Assembly (NCBI GenBank): GCA_029204225.1 | Contig: MU831876.1 | Span: 1-64,000 of the forward strand | DNA length: 64,000 nt | Origin: Diphasiastrum complanatum | Taxonomy: Eukaryota; Streptophyta; Lycopodiopsida; Lycopodiales; Lycopodiaceae | Direction of reading: 5' to 3' | Notes under the pieces: generated by a model | What the model was told of the DNA's origin: nothing | Databases searched by the model: none | Seen by the model: the letters and a program-made list of their open reading frames with translations, nothing else | Shown here: piece after piece, positions 22,664-36,173 of the stretch | How the letters are laid out: every line of letters starts with the position of its first letter | Numbering within the stretch: position 1 is the stretch's first letter | Translations under genes and position numbers: made by a program

Positions 22664-23620
22664 TAGACAAAGGATGGTAAGCTTTTTAACCTTCTTCAAG
22701 TTCTATAAATATCACAAATTAGAATTTTTTTGGAGAAAATTATTGGCTTTTCTAGTAATAGGAAGCATGTAGTTGAAGTACTCAATGAATCTAGTTCTCT
22801 TGATAAAGAGTAGTGATGCTTATAGAATTGTTTAGGGGCTGATTTTTTATTATGTTAAAGAAGTTTTAAAGTGGGCTTTTCTTTTAATCTTTTTGAAAAA
22901 AGATTCGTGGAATGGTTAGAGGAAGTCTTCCTCTACATTTACAATATTTGTTTTTTTCAAAAATATTGATTCTAGCTATGTGTTTTAATCAAAACTAGTG
23001 TTTTTTTTGCATAAATGAAGCGTTTAAAGTTCTGGTTTTCATTTTGAAGTTCTGTTTTTCAGACTTGTAAATCTGAAAATCAGATCTGAAAGTGAAGTTT
23101 TCATAACAACTTCATTAGTTACACCTTTTTACCTACTAGTTTTATGAAAATGGCAATGTAGGAAGGAAAAGGTAGTGTGAGTTTATGCATAAAAAAAAGT
23201 TTTGAAGTTCTGTTTTTTGTCATTTTGAAGTTTTGATTTTCAAACTTGTAAATATGAAAAACAGATCTGAAAAGTGAAGTTTTCATAGAACTAGTTTTCC
23301 ATTTCTAGTCACTAGTTTCATGGATTTGAAGAACTAGAAAATTGAGAAATGTGAAAATTTGTGTTGACTTTGAAATGACAAATGGAAATGGAACTAGAAT
23401 AGGAACTTTATGTAAACACTAGCTTGAAGTAGTTAATTGAAGTTTATATAAAAATTAGTTTTGATTTTTGCTTTGGATTGAGGCAAAGTAGGAAATTGCT
23501 TGGTGTAGTTTTCTCATAAGCTTGGATTCAGATTTATAGCCTCTTTGCAGATTCACAGCCGCTCTTCAAATTCACAGCCGCTTTGCAGATACACAACAAC
23601 TATGCAAGTATGTTAATTAA
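22664..23620 (+). other. Retrotransposon leader without gag
   Basis: AT-rich sequence after the primer-binding site. A segment around CTTGTAAATCTGAAAA with AGTGAAGTTTTCATA occurs twice (near 23060 and 23245). No gag or pol similarity is visible, so the element appears non-coding or was cut off here by later rearrangement. Confidence 0.4.
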
Positions 23621-23830
23621 GCATCTGATATATTTTCTTGAACGTATCATAGCATCTGGATTGGGTTTGTTTCTCCCATAAGTGCTTTGATTGTCTTCAT
23701 TTGTCCCATCCTGCACTTCATGCTCAGACATGGTATGAACTTCATTGAGCACATGACCACCAAAAGCCATTAATGGCTTTCTATTGCGATATGCTCCTGG
23801 ATGTAACCGCTCAGCAATATCCCTTACCTA
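23620..23830 (-). pseudogene. Short coding-like fragment, unknown family
   Basis: After a good acceptor-like TTTTAG on the minus strand, one frame stays open for about 65 codons and reads VRDIAERLHPGAYRNRKPL followed by an AFGGHVLNEVHTMSEHE stretch. The composition looks protein-like rather than random, but I do not recognise a family. It lies directly outside the left arm of the large inverted repeat, so it may be an exon of a decayed gene or transposon carried with that repeat. Confidence 0.35.
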
Positions 23831-23897
23831 AAATATGAATTATCAAGAAACAAGGTGATCAGAATTTCCAACATAACATTTTGGAAGCGTATCACAA

Positions 23898-24433
23898 TAA
23901 ATTGCGGTTGGTTGACATGTTTTCTTGTGAGGATGCTATACTTTTTTTGTAGCACGTAAATCTTTTGAGCCAATTTTTTTTTTTAAGAAATCGAGCATTG
24001 ATAATGTAAATCAATGGGAAACGTAACTGAGAAACATGTCCTCCACTATCAATGAGCTGGATGTTTGTATAGTAAGTAACGATAGAGCTGCTTAACGAAA
24101 TCATATAACAACCATTGACAACATGCATTGATAAAATTGAAGGTATAACGTCGTGAAGCATCATACCTGATATTCGATTGTAGTGAGAGTAGTAGTTTCA
24201 GTCATGTATTCAACAATCACACGATATATGTGGTAACACGAACAATGGATCTATTGATAAGAAAGGACAACACGTATCGTTAGCTTCTGCTCAGTGTATG
24301 CATGTATGAGCAACATAGTAGATACATGAAAATTTATGTTTTAAATGTAGTATAATTGCAATTCTGTTGCAGTAGTCGCTGATCCATTATTGGAGTATTG
24401 TGTGGTATAACTAGTGTTGTCAATGTTGGAATT
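23898..24433. repeat. Left arm of a large inverted repeat
   Basis: This segment is matched, in reverse orientation and with scattered differences, by 33232-33756. Clear anchors are GGTATAACTAGTGTTGTCAA at the inner end, matched by TTGACAACGCTAGTTATACC on the right, and the TCAATGAGCTGGATGTTTG word. The arms lie about 8.8 kb apart and enclose the gypsy and copia remnants. Confidence 0.85.
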
Positions 24434-24719
24434 CGATGCTCAACCTCAAATCCATTTATTACTGAGCATCCTGAAAACTGTACAAAACCCAGAAAAAGAA
24501 GGCTCAAATTTTGAGCAGAAGATCGAAAAATTCAGGATCAAATTTTCTAGAAATTTTTGATACCGGATCGACTCAGAAAATCCATAATTTTTTGAGTTAG
24601 TGTATATTTTTGAGTCATTGATACATTGTAAATTCTGATACTGTCGGTTAGAATTCCAATCCGTGTTAACAGTCTGCCTACTTTGTACATTCAAAAGTGG
24701 TTGTAATAAATGAGGTAGA

Positions 24720-25640
24720 TAGCATTCAATGCTACTTAGATATTTAGCACCTACGCGAGGTGGTTTGCTATTTCGGAATGAGAACATTTGTGTACCAGCG
24801 GATGATGAAATAAAGAAGAGAATTCTTTATGTGTGTCATGACGTACCCTATGCAGGTCATCCAAGTATACACATGAATTTGGACTTGGTCAGAAGAGAGT
24901 TTTATTGGCCAAAACTCAAGCTGTTTGTGGAGTCTTAGGTGATGAAATGTAGACCTTGTTAGTTGGCCAAAGATAAACGCTTAAAGACTAGAGAGTTATT
25001 ACATCCATTAGATATCCCTCAGAAACAATGGGAGAGTATATTTATGGAATTTGTAGTTGGACCTCCCAAGACCCAACGTCATCATGATTCTATTTGGATT
25101 GTAGTAGATAGGTTAACTAAGTTAGCTATGTTCATATCCTAGTAAAGTCAACTGCAAAGGCTTCTGATTTAGCCCATATCTTTCTAGAAAGATTATTCAC
25201 GCTTTATGGATTGCCAAGTGATATTGTTAGTGACAGAGATCCTAAGTTTATAGGTCACCTTTGATCGGCTGTATTCCATAAGCTAAAAACTTCGCTTAGT
25301 TGTAGTTCTACCGATCATCCTGAATCAGATGGATAGACAGAAAGAACTAATCAGATTATGGAGGATATGTTGAGGACATATGTGTCTCACAAGCAGTCTC
25401 AGTGGGAAGATTACATTCTTTTAATTGAGTTTGCTTACAATAGTAGAAAGCATTCTGCTATAGGTTATAGTCCATTTATGCTAATGTACGGTTTTCAACC
25501 TAGGTCTCTGGTAAACGTGGAGACAAAGTCTGTTAAGTTGCATATTTCTTGCATGATATGCAAGAAATTTTGCAAGTGGCACGTGATATTATCCATAGTG
25601 CTCAGGATAGAGCTAAGTACATGCCGATCTTAAGAGGTCT
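24720..25640 (+). pseudogene. Ty3/gypsy integrase, broken by stops
   Basis: The plus strand reads through the integrase of a gypsy element: a zinc-binding part (HDVPYAGHPSIHMN, then MKCRPC), a core with FMEFVVGPPKTQRHHDS, VDRLTKLAMF, LPSDIVSDRDPKF, a decayed HPESDGQTERTNQ and WEDYILLIEFAYNS, then SPFMLMYGFQPRS. In-frame stops lie near 24936, 24960, 25140, 25263 and 25335, and the first catalytic Asp position reads Glu. It is inactive. It stops at about 25640, shortly before the copia LTR at 25766 that appears to have inserted into it. Confidence 0.85.
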
Positions 25641-25765
25641 CCCAGTGATTTTAAATTTGATGACTGGGTATATATCTTAGAATTCCAAAAGATTCTAAGT
25701 CTATGCGTACGGGTAAGCATTATAATTTGTCTACCAGATATTGTGGACCGTTTTGGATTATAAGA

Positions 25766-26537
<772 letters not shown>

Positions 26538-26549
26538 TGGTATCAGAGC
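26538..26549 (+). other. Primer-binding site (initiator tRNA-Met)
   Basis: TGGTATCAGAGC abuts the LTR terminal CA with no spacer, followed by the gag start. Confidence 0.9.
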
Positions 26550-26570
26550 AGATTCAATAGATAACACAAT

Positions 26571-27533
26571 ATGTCTACTACGATTCAGACTAGGATTGCA
26601 ATCAATCTTGATGGCGCAAACTATCGAGTTTGAAAGTTCAAGATCCAAACACTCTTGAAGGGTGAAGGGATATGGTCAGTGACCGATCTCACAGAAGAAA
26701 AGCCTCTAGAGAGAGACCCAAGGAGAGCTGAATGTATTAGAAAGGATGAGCACGCAATGGCGATCATTGTCTCATCCACAAATGAAGAAATTCTCATGTA
26801 GATTGAAGACGTGAAAGCAGCCATGAAGCATAGGAAAAGCTACAACAAAAATATGAAGTAAGGACATCCGCTTCGGTGATGCATCTTCACAATTAGCTCA
26901 GAGCTTGCAATGGGACAACAACGAGCTGGATCAGCACGTTGAGAAGATCATAACAATCTTCTCTCAACTTTCTACATCGGGATAGGAGCACCAAATCACA
27001 GCACCTCAACAGTTGATGTACTTCATGAAATCTCTACCTTCTTCCTACCAGCCTCTGAGAATGCTCATCTTGAGCTTGCTTGAGATGACATTCGACAGAA
27101 CAATCAGTCTTGTTGCAGATGAAAGATTGATGAGAGATGAAAGATAGACAAGCATTGACCAAGAGAACGCCCTTTATACAAAGGGAAAGAAACAATACAA
27201 AAACAAGACAGATTCGACAAGGATCAATCAAAGCCATCGATGAGAGTCAACAACAACAACAAAGACACTTCTACCTATGATCATTGTCATAAACCGGGAC
27301 ACACAACCGACAGATGTTGGTTCAGTTGCTGGTTCAACCCGACGATCTGCAAGAAGAAAGGGCATTTTGCATATGAACGCATTCACAACTCAAAAGGGAA
27401 GCACAAAGCTGAGAAAGCAAATGTTGTAGGATCATCGAAGAACACTGAGAAAGGCGACAATTCCTTCACGATCATCGATGAAGCATCAACCAGCTACACT
27501 GAACACGACTACGACATAATCTTGATGTTCTAA
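26571..27533 (+). pseudogene. Copia gag, degenerate
   Basis: The frame starts MSTTIQTRIAINLDGANYRV soon after the primer site and continues through a copia gag (FKIQTLLKGEGIWSV, then LDQHVEKIITIFSQLS-like text) with stops near 26633 and 26801 and frameshifts around 26850. The end keeps a zinc-knuckle-like region from about 27273 (CHKPGHTTDRCW). Gag would form the capsid. The reading is lost at 27534, where antisense gypsy sequence follows. Confidence 0.75.
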
Positions 27534-27639
27534 ACAAAAAAACATACCAAAAAATTGTCAAAATGACAAGCAAACAATAACAAAAATAGATAAACAAAAG
27601 TTAGGAAATGAAACAAACTTAGTACATACCAAGATAAAA

Positions 27640-28857
27640 ATAGGGTTCGTTGTACTTTCTGAGTCTGCTTCCATTGACCACAATGTCTAAAGCATCGCCT
27701 TGTAAGGATTGGAGTTGTACATAACCAGAGGCAAATATCTTTTGAATGATATAAGACCCTTGTCCAAAAAAATTTAGTTTGCTCTTAAAAGTTTTGGCTT
27801 GATATAAGAGAACCTCATCTCCAACTTGGAACTCTTTGAGTTTTAAAGATCAATCATGCCATGCCTTTTGTCGACGATTGTGGACTTGTTGGGCATGGAT
27901 GCTGATCCGTCGTGTTTCACAAAGTTGTTCTAGATAGAATAATCTATTAGCTAGAATCTATCGATGATCTAGCTCTAGATTATATGCTACTCGTAGGGAT
28001 GGAATGTGGAATTCCACAGACATAACTGCTTCCTGGCCATATACTAACTGGAAAGGAGTTAAACTTGTGGCCCTTTTTGTGGTAATGCGATATGCCCACA
28101 GAGCGGCATGGAGTTTTAAATTTCCAATCGGAACAACTAGACTCGGCGGTCTTGGTTAGAACTCCACATAAGATTTTATTGGTGGATTCTGCCTGGCCAT
28201 TGCATCATGGATAGTACGGGGAATTTTTGCGATGTACCACAAAGAATTCAGAAAGTAGATCGACGATGACATAAAAAAGAAAATGTGTACCCCTACCACT
28301 TATAAGTTCTAGAGGACATCCAAAATGAACAATAAGTTGTTCATAGAGAAATTTCACATTAGAAGGAGTGTCGACATTGCAAACAACCCATTTCGTGCAG
28401 TAATCCGTAGCTACTATGATATATCTGGCTTGAGTGTTCCTAGCAACGGGACTAATTGATCCAACATAATTAATTCTCCATCAGTCATGACAAGGTGTAA
28501 AGGCATAAGGTTGATTTTTTGAAAACATTTTGTCCTTTGACAAAAATCACCTTTACGTAGATGTGGGTATCCTTAAAGAGGGTTGGCAACCAAAATCCTG
28601 CTAAGAGGATTTTCCTAGAGGTTGTTTCGGAAGGCTCCAACACCTTTGTGAGCTAGGGATATAACAGAGGTTATTTCACCTTTAGTAAGACATCGTTAGA
28701 TAATTCCATCTAATCCTTGTTTGTAAAGTTGTCCTACAATCAACATATAAGGTGTTGTTTTGAGGATCAACGCACGTTGTTTGGGTTTAGATATCACAAG
28801 AGAGTTATCGACAACAAGTGGATCTTCAAGAAGAAATTCTAACTCTGATGGTTCCAT
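27640..28857 (-). pseudogene. Ty3/gypsy integrase, antisense inside the copia element
   Basis: On the minus strand from 28857 downward: the zone before integrase (KPKQRALILKTTPYMLI, then LYKQGLDGII), decayed zinc-binding and core parts with several stops, then well-kept text: LWAYRITTKRATSLTPFQLV, YGQEAVMSVEFHIPSLRVAY and ELDHR, ending in the C-terminal domain (HNRRQKAWHD, FQVGDEVLLYQAKTFKSKLN, GQGSYIIQKI). It interrupts the copia element between gag and a copia RT fragment. It has no visible LTRs. Confidence 0.85.
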
Positions 28858-29213
28858 TGCAAAATGGAAAGCAAGGCTGATGGCCAAAGGATTCACTCAA
28901 ATTTAGGGGTGGATTATCAAGAAATATTTAGTCCTGTTGTCAAGATGCAATCAATCAGGGCTCTCATTGCACTGACAGCCGTCGAAGACATTGAGATGCA
29001 TCTAATGGATGTCAAAACAACCTTTCCCAATGGTTATGTAGAAGAGGAGTTGTACACCTTCCAACCCGAAGGTTTCAAAGGCAAAGTCCAAGAGCCCAAT
29101 TGTGCAAGCTGCACAAAACAATCTATGGTTTGAAACAAGCTGCAAGGGCTTGGTTCAAACGCATCAATGCTTATCTCATTCAATTAGGCTTTGCAAATGA
29201 TTGTGTTTAGCAT
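28858..29213 (+). pseudogene. Copia reverse transcriptase fragment
   Basis: It reads KARLMAKGFTQ, stop, GVDYQEIFSPVVKMQSIR, then MHLMDVKTTFPNGYVEEELY and, in the next frame, IYGLKQAARAWFK. These are the first conserved blocks of copia RT. The same blocks recur at 30360-30900, so this is a separate copy, not part of the main element's pol. It starts exactly where the antisense gypsy integrase ends. Confidence 0.85.
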
Positions 29214-29323
29214 AAGGGAGTGGGGAGCTACATAGAGTAGAAAATTTATCATAATGCAAAATGTGGGCTGTTATATGTTTGTTTCGTGTAGCAATGTTAA
29301 TGGAAAGAAAAAATGTTCTAATC

Positions 29324-29519
29324 ATAGTTGCATCGTATAACACGGTTTTCTTCCTAATTTTGTTCTTATTTTTATGTTTGAAGGGATGAACACTAAGCAA
29401 AATTATCTCACATCTATGTTCACAATAAACAAAACTATTGAAAAAATATAGTAAAATCGCATAATAAATTGTATTATACATATTTATATAATACGTCAAT
29501 TATATGGTATTTTACTATG
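29324..29519. mobile_element. Small ATAGTT...ACTATG element with perfect 9-bp TSD
   Basis: Direct repeats GTTCTAATC at 29315-29323 and 29520-29528 flank a 196-base element. It starts ATAGTTGCATCGTATAAC and ends TTTTACTATG, the same boundaries as the 901-base element at 2328. Its word is GTATAATAC/GTATTATAC, seen at both ends. It has no coding capacity. It lies between the copia RT fragment and the long GA tract. Confidence 0.8.
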
Positions 29520-29671
29520 GTTCTAATCTCTGACAAAGAAACAAACATGCTATAACAAATTTTGAAATCCTTATTGCTGAAGTAACATCATAAGAACTAT
29601 AGCTGAAATTGGATCTACAAAACTCTGAATCCAATTTCTGGAACGTTCTAGATTGCTTAATCTTTACGCAA

Positions 29672-29838
<167 letters not shown>

Positions 29839-29852
29839 ATACACACGTTCAA

Positions 29853-30305
29853 AAATTGCTACCATTGAACATTGATAATATACAAATCCAAATCACGCTT
29901 CATATAAATGTTGAGGAAGAACTTGCGATGGCAAGGTTAGAGAGCTGCAACATTCGATCGAGAAAAAAAGAGAGAGAGATACACGCATTCAAAAATTGCC
30001 ATCATTAAATGTTGATAATATACAAATTCGAATTACGCTTCACATAAACATTGAGAAAGAACTTGCGATGGCAAGGTCAAAGACATAGCTGAGCCAAAGC
30101 GAGTCAAACATTTTTCATTATTTATTTCTTTGCATACACGCATTCAGAAACATAAATGTTTCACATAGCAAAGGCTGCTCTTGAATCTATGAACAAAATA
30201 CTATCAACAAAAATTGCTATCATTAAACGTTGATAATATACAAATCCAAATCACGCTTCACATAAACATTGAGGAAGAACTTGCGATGACAAGGTCAGAG
30301 AGGTC
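29853..30305 (+). repeat. Three dispersed copies of a ~95-bp repeat
   Basis: Units beginning at 29853, 29991 and 30210 share AAAATTGC, GTTGATAATATACAAAT, ACGCTTCA and GAACTTGCGATG in the same order. Spacing is irregular (138 and 219 bases) because different short sequences, including more GA repeats, lie between them. Confidence 0.8.
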
Positions 30306-30359
30306 ACGTAGTAATAAGAACAAATTGTAAACGATGACAATCTTCAGTGGAGCGAAGAC

Positions 30360-31930
30360 ATGCAATTCGAGTACTGCAGCTTCACTGAAGAGCCAACAAC
30401 ATACCAAGAAGTTGTACAGAGTCCAAAGGGAGAATTCTGGAAGCAGGCAATGTCAGAGGAGATCGAGTCGATGAGGCGAAACGAGGCATGGACACTAGAG
30501 CCACTGCCAAAAAATAGAAAGACAGTCGATTGCAAGTGGGTGTACAAGAAGAAGATGAAATCAGATGGCACCGTTGGCCATTACAAGAGGGCTTGTTGCG
30601 AAAGGCTACACACAAAGATATGGTGTTGATTATTTCGACACATATTCGCCGATGGTCAAGATGACAAGCATACGACTACTCCTTGTATACGCCACACAAC
30701 ACAATCTGAAAATTCACCAGATTGATGTGAAGACAGCCTTTCTCCACGAAGATCTAGAGGAGGAAATCTTCATGAAGCAACTGAAGGATTTGAAAACCCC
30801 GACAATCGACAATATGTCTGTCGGTTGCAGAGATGCATCTATGGTCTAAAACAGGCATCACGAGCTTGGTATAAGAAGCTCGGTAGTCTTTTGAAGTCTC
30901 TAGACTTCAATCCTACACAACCGGACTGTAATGTCTATATAAAAAGAGTAGGAAAAGATTTTGTGATATTGACTATTTTTGTGGACGATTCCCTGATGAT
31001 AGGGAATTCCTTGATGCTGATCAAAGACATAAAGAGTCAGATTTCTGAAAATTATGAAATCACAGATCTAGGAGAAGCAACGAAATGCCTCGGGCTGGAG
31101 ATTATAAGAGATCGAACAAAGGGCAAAATGCACTTGAGTCAGTCTGAATATGCCAAAAAGGTGCTCAAGTAGTATCACATGGTGGATTGCAAAGAAAAGG
31201 CCACACCAATGATAGCTGGTGCCAAGCTGACGAAGCAAGACTGCCCAAAAATGGAAGAGGAAGAACAGAAGATGGCAGGTATACCCTAGCAAAACCTAAT
31301 CGGTAGTCTGATGTACCTTACAATTTGTACCAAACCCGATCTAGCTTTTTTTGTTTACACCTTAAGCCAATTCTCTTCCAATCTTGGCATGGCACATTGG
31401 CAAATGGCAAAGCGAATCTTACAGTATCTGAAGGGTACCCAGAATATGGGATTAACCTATAGAGCTGAAAACGAAAGAAAAGAATTCGAGCTGCACCACT
31501 ACAGTAATGCAAGCTGGGTGAGCTGCAAAGATGACAACAAGTCCATAACTGGTGGATGTACCATAGTGTGTGGAGCTGCAATCAATTGGATATGCAAAAA
31601 GCAAACCTTGGTAGCTCAGTCTTTTTGCGAAGCTGAATACGTCGCAGTTTCAAAGATAGCGAACGAGGTAATGTGGTTACAGATGATGGTGGAGACAATC
31701 GGGATACCACAAGAAGGACCATGCACGATGATGATGGACTCTCAGAGTGCCATTTATCTGTCCCAGGATACTGTCTTCCATTCAAAGACAAAACACATAC
31801 CTCTGAAGTACCATCTTGTTCAAGATTTAATCTTGAAGGGAGAGCTCTAGGTCCAGTACATAAAATCTGAAAACATGATTGCAGATCTATTCACAAAGTC
31901 GCTTGACAAGCCACTCTTCGCCTAGCAAAG
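30360..31930 (+). pseudogene. Copia reverse transcriptase and RNase H, degenerate
   Basis: Starting in frame with FTEEPTTYQEVVQSP and KWVYKKKMKSDG, the reading shifts frame near 30590 to GLVAKGYTQRYGVDYFDTYS and IHQIDVKTAFLHEDLEEEIF. It shifts again near 30830 to IYGLKQASRAWYKKL, then FVDDSLMIGN (the YVDD-type active site; the Asp pair is kept) and DLGEATKCLGLEI. After stops near 31171 and 31288 it goes on with YLTICTKPDLAFFVYTLSQF and the RNase H part (NWICKKQTLVAQSFCEAEYV, MDSQSAIYLSQ) to 31850, then IADLFTKSL. Every RT block is present but the reading is broken at least four times, so the protein cannot be made. Confidence 0.9.
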
Positions 31931-31977
31931 AAAGGCAATCGGATTAAACATGCAAAGCTGCAAGGTTCAAGAGGGAG

Positions 31978-32670
31978 TGTCAGAAATGGTGAACTCCTGC
32001 AACTTTGCCGTGACGCGAAAGTCAACATGCCTTGACTCGAAGGTTGAACAATTTGCGAAGATCAAATAATTTGCAAAAGTCAACATGCCTCCAGGACGAA
32101 CAATGACGAACGATTCGCGAAAATCAAACATGCCTCTAGGACAGCAAAAACTGCAAAGCAACACAAAACGAAAAGAAACAAAAGGAAATCTTTCGCGCTG
32201 CCAGCTGGTAGCTCAACGAGCTTGGAGTCTTAAACTTCATGCCCGGCTGAAATGGGTAGCAACAACGGAGAGTAACTGATTAGTTTATTAGCGTTAACTA
32301 CTCTTGTATTCTCTGCTTAGCTATTTTGTAAACTCCACATTGTGGAGATAAAAACTATAATTCTGGATCATAATAGACACAGTGAGATATAGAGAGTAGA
32401 GCAAAAAAAGAAATAGACGAGAAACAAAAACAGTTGTGCATGAAAGTCTGCCAACGAGCAAAATACAGCGAAAGAGCAGAGCATCAGGCCGTCAACGAGC
32501 GAGACACTGACCATCTCGCTCTTAAAAATCAAACTGGTAATTTGATTGCTCTATTTTCGTGCATCTCCTTGTCTTCCGTTGTCTTGATTACTAGAATGGA
32601 ATCTGTTCTGTGATGTGTAGTCGCATGTCTAGGTTCCTGTGAGCTTCCGCACAAAAGAAATTTCAAAGAA
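31978..32670 (+). mobile_element. 3' LTR of the copia element (right end not sharply defined)
   Basis: A purine tract (AAGAGGGAG) precedes TGTCAGAAATGGTGAACTC, which matches the 5' LTR start. Shared words include CAACGAGCGAGACACTGA. The upstream part contains repeated GCGAA and GTCAACATGCC words. Divergence from the 5' LTR prevents fixing the right border. Confidence 0.65.
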
Positions 32671-33231
32671 ACAAAATTGTTCGCGACAACGAAACAAAAC
32701 TGTTCGCGACAATGGCAAGCTATTTAAGCAAGAAGTTTCTCACAGACATCTCACATTCTCTTTCTCCTTGTCTCTTCATGACTGTTTTGTAGCATCTACC
32801 TACGCATTTGGATTGTGATCTACCACCTCAATTAGTGAGTCTTGAATATGTTTACATCTTTTGCTTAATTCTAAAGGTTCCTTTACCATCATTGATGAGC
32901 TATGGCTACTTAGCTATCAAGTTTTGCATGTAACAATCAAGCGCTGATTTGTGGAAATACATTTAGCATGTTTGCATGCTAGTATGCAACGATCCATCGC
33001 TGATGGAAAAAATGTTTGCATATTAAACATTCCATTGCTATGCATGACCACTATAGTGTGCATTTTCAACATTGCTATAATGCGCTCATACTACAAACGT
33101 TGCTTGCCTCAATCAACGCTGATTGATAGCACTAATGATTACATACTTAATCACATTCAGACCATATTGGTCGTCTACCTCTATCAGCAAAAACTAATAA
33201 TAATCATGTTGCGCTCATTTGCCCGCTACTA
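32671..33231. other. No gene seen
   Basis: Sequence between the copia 3' LTR and the right inverted-repeat arm. It has a duplicated ACAAAA-TTGTTCGCGACAA word near 32675 and 32700, but no coding similarity. Confidence 0.3.
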
Positions 33232-33756
33232 ACAGCGTTGACAACGCTAGTTATACCACACAATACTCCAATAACGGATCAGGAACTGCTGCGGCAGAAT
33301 TGCAATTATATTGCATTTAAAACATAAATTTTCATGCATCTACTATGTTGCTCATACATGCATACACTGAGCAGAAGCTAACGATACATGTTGTCTTTTC
33401 TTATCTATAGATCCATTGTTCGTGTTGGACATTCGTTTACCACATATATCGTGTGATTGTTGAATACATGACTAAAACTACTACTCTCACTACAATGAAA
33501 TATCAGGTATAATGCTTCATGACGTTATACCTTCAATTTTATCAATGCATGTTGTCAATAGTTGCTATATGATTTTGTTAAACAATTCTATTGTTATTTA
33601 CTATACAAACATCCAGCTCATTGATAGTGGAAGACACGTTTCTGAGTTACGTTTTCCATTGATTTTTACATTATCAATGCTCAATTTCTTCAAATGTTTT
33701 TTTTGGCAGTATGGCATCCTTACAAGAAGACACGTCAACCGCTATTCACATGGAGG
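33232..33756. repeat. Right arm of the large inverted repeat
   Basis: Reverse-complement match to 23898-24433, including the inner-end word TTGACAACGCTAGTTATACC. Each arm holds a short open frame (MLHDVIPSILSMHVVN in both) that stops in the same region. Confidence 0.85.
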
Positions 33757-36173
33757 AAAGGTAAAACTAAAGATAGCAATTATCAAGCAGCAAACAGACA
33801 CCTTACATAATCGCAACTTTTGCACCTCTTATCGTATATTACTTAACCAATAACAATAATTTAACCTATCGCAAATCATTCAACTTTTGGTGAATACTAG
33901 TTTACATAACACTCAAGAAGCTATTCGATTTTCTCGTTAGTAGCTTTGGCTTGGATACTCTTTAATCACATGGATTTGCGAAAGGGTTAGCATGGCACGG
34001 ACCTGCCCTAACACCTACTTGTGACTATACTTGGTCAACTCTAATGATGTGACATTCAATTCTAATAACGTAAGGTCAGTTACAAGTATCAACCTAAGAA
34101 AAACTTCATGTAAAAATAGGAAGTGAGCTTGAATACTCCTGGAAAGCATGGACATGCTCAAGGGCTTGACAACAGTGCATGACTAATCACTTTCCACAAT
34201 CATAAGGATTAATATGGCATGGGGATGCCCTAATACCTATGCGGGTGTGTCGTCGCTCATCCTACTTGCTAAAGCAATTCTTATGAACGGTTAACTCCTT
34301 ATTATGCACACTTTATTATGCAATTCAACTAATCGATCTATTACCTATACATTGGTCAATATGGCATTTGCCCTGATATGATAAATCAATGGTATGACCC
34401 ATCGCTAAATATATGATTGGAATGGAAAGACTTGGACTATGACCCATCGCAAAAAATATGATTGGAATGAGAAGACTTGGACTATGACTAATTTCATGGA
34501 TAATCATGTTAAGTAGTAAAGCTTGTTTTGGACATGGATAACAACTGACATTCAACTTTGACTCCTCACATACTAACTCGCATTGTTTTGTGTTGTGGAA
34601 TGGTGGCAAGTACCAACTAGATGTCTTGAAATAAGTTTTGCTTTACGATTCTTTTAATACTGTATCTTACTTTTCAGCTTTATATTACCTTGTTGGCTTA
34701 TGAATAAAGATTTCAAAAGGCTTGGTCTTGCTTAAGCAAGAGGAACTATGTGTATGCTTAAAACTCTCACTCACTCACTCTCTCCCTCCCTCCCTCCCTC
34801 CCTCTCACGCACGCACGCACGCACGCGCACACACACACACATACACACACATTGCACATTACAGTCTGCCCCTCTTTTCTATGATTTTTTCACAAGTTAG
34901 TATTCGATAGCACCAATGTTCAATGCCAATGGTTGCTTGCTCTTATGCAATTGACATTAGCCACGTTAATAGCAACTTGCTTGATGTGGAGATAGAAAGG
35001 CATAGAAAGCTTTGAGCGTAGCTCAAGATTGTGATCATGTATTGGGTTGAGAAGAGACAACACTTTATGTACATGGTAGCAAACAAGGCAATGTCTTCAT
35101 GTAGAGAGCATTGGGGTGTTGATTTTAAAAAAGCTTGCAAGTGATTTGAAGGTTTGTGAAACTTGGTCTAGAAATTGAACTCACCAACATAGAAAGATAT
35201 GCTACTTACCAATTGCATAGGTTTGCATAACATCAACATTTGGAATTGTATTAGTTGAGTAGGAACTTGTGACGAGCAGTAGACAAGGATTAAATAGGTT
35301 TTGTAGTGAACTTCAAAATGTCTTCTCAATGCACAATCACCTATTTATTCTTTAGGGTCAATGAAGAAACAAGATAAAAGGCATGTTACCAAAGACAACA
35401 AGGCATCTGTGCGAGACATTGCAAGCAAGACCAAGGCTGCGACAATACTGCCTAAAGTGACATAAAAACAACCGGTGGAGGGACTGTAGAAGCATCTTTC
35501 ATGTGTTGTTTGTTCAAGCACATTGAAAGAGCATATGTCAATGGAAGTAAATGTGTGTGTCAACTGAGGCTTGGCAAGGTACAGTAAAAGCTCTTTGTAG
35601 CTTATCATTCACATTTCATTTCAATTTGCTCCTCTGAATTTGAATTTCTTTTATCACACAATCAAAATATGTACATGGAAAAATATATTAGTTTGGTAGG
35701 AACCCAAATTTATATTTATTGACTGATTTGTCTGCTCAGAGTAAGACATGAAACAGCTAGCAGATATCATTAATCACAGAACATCCTTGGGCTTGACTCT
35801 TGTTCTCTCAACCAATAGAATAGATTATGACAAGCTTAAATATGATAAAACATTTTTTATCAGATCATATGCTACACTTGGAAAAATGCCCCAATAAGGT
35901 TAATCTCATCTACCCTAAGAGCCCCTGATGGAAATGTCACTACTACCTTTGACCACTGACAAACAAATTTGCAATCTTTTGATGATTGAATGCACTAGAA
36001 TTTGACACTGGAAGGCTGACCAGCTAGACACTTTAGTACATATCAAGGCAATATGCAAGATTCTTTGAAAGATCTGTAAGGATCTCTCAATATTCCAAAA
36101 AATATCATACAAAACTTTTTAATATAAATTGCAGATGGATTTCTATACGGCAAGCATTTTAATAAACAGTATC
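33757..36173. other. No gene seen; simple repeats at 34778-34855
   Basis: AT-rich sequence between the inverted repeat and the O-fucosyltransferase stop codon. Two near-identical 60-base segments (ATGACCCATCGCxAA near 34393 and 34440) and a mixed CTCC/ACGC/CACA simple repeat at 34778-34855 are the only structure seen. The O-fucosyltransferase 3' untranslated region should lie just below 36174. Confidence 0.35.
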
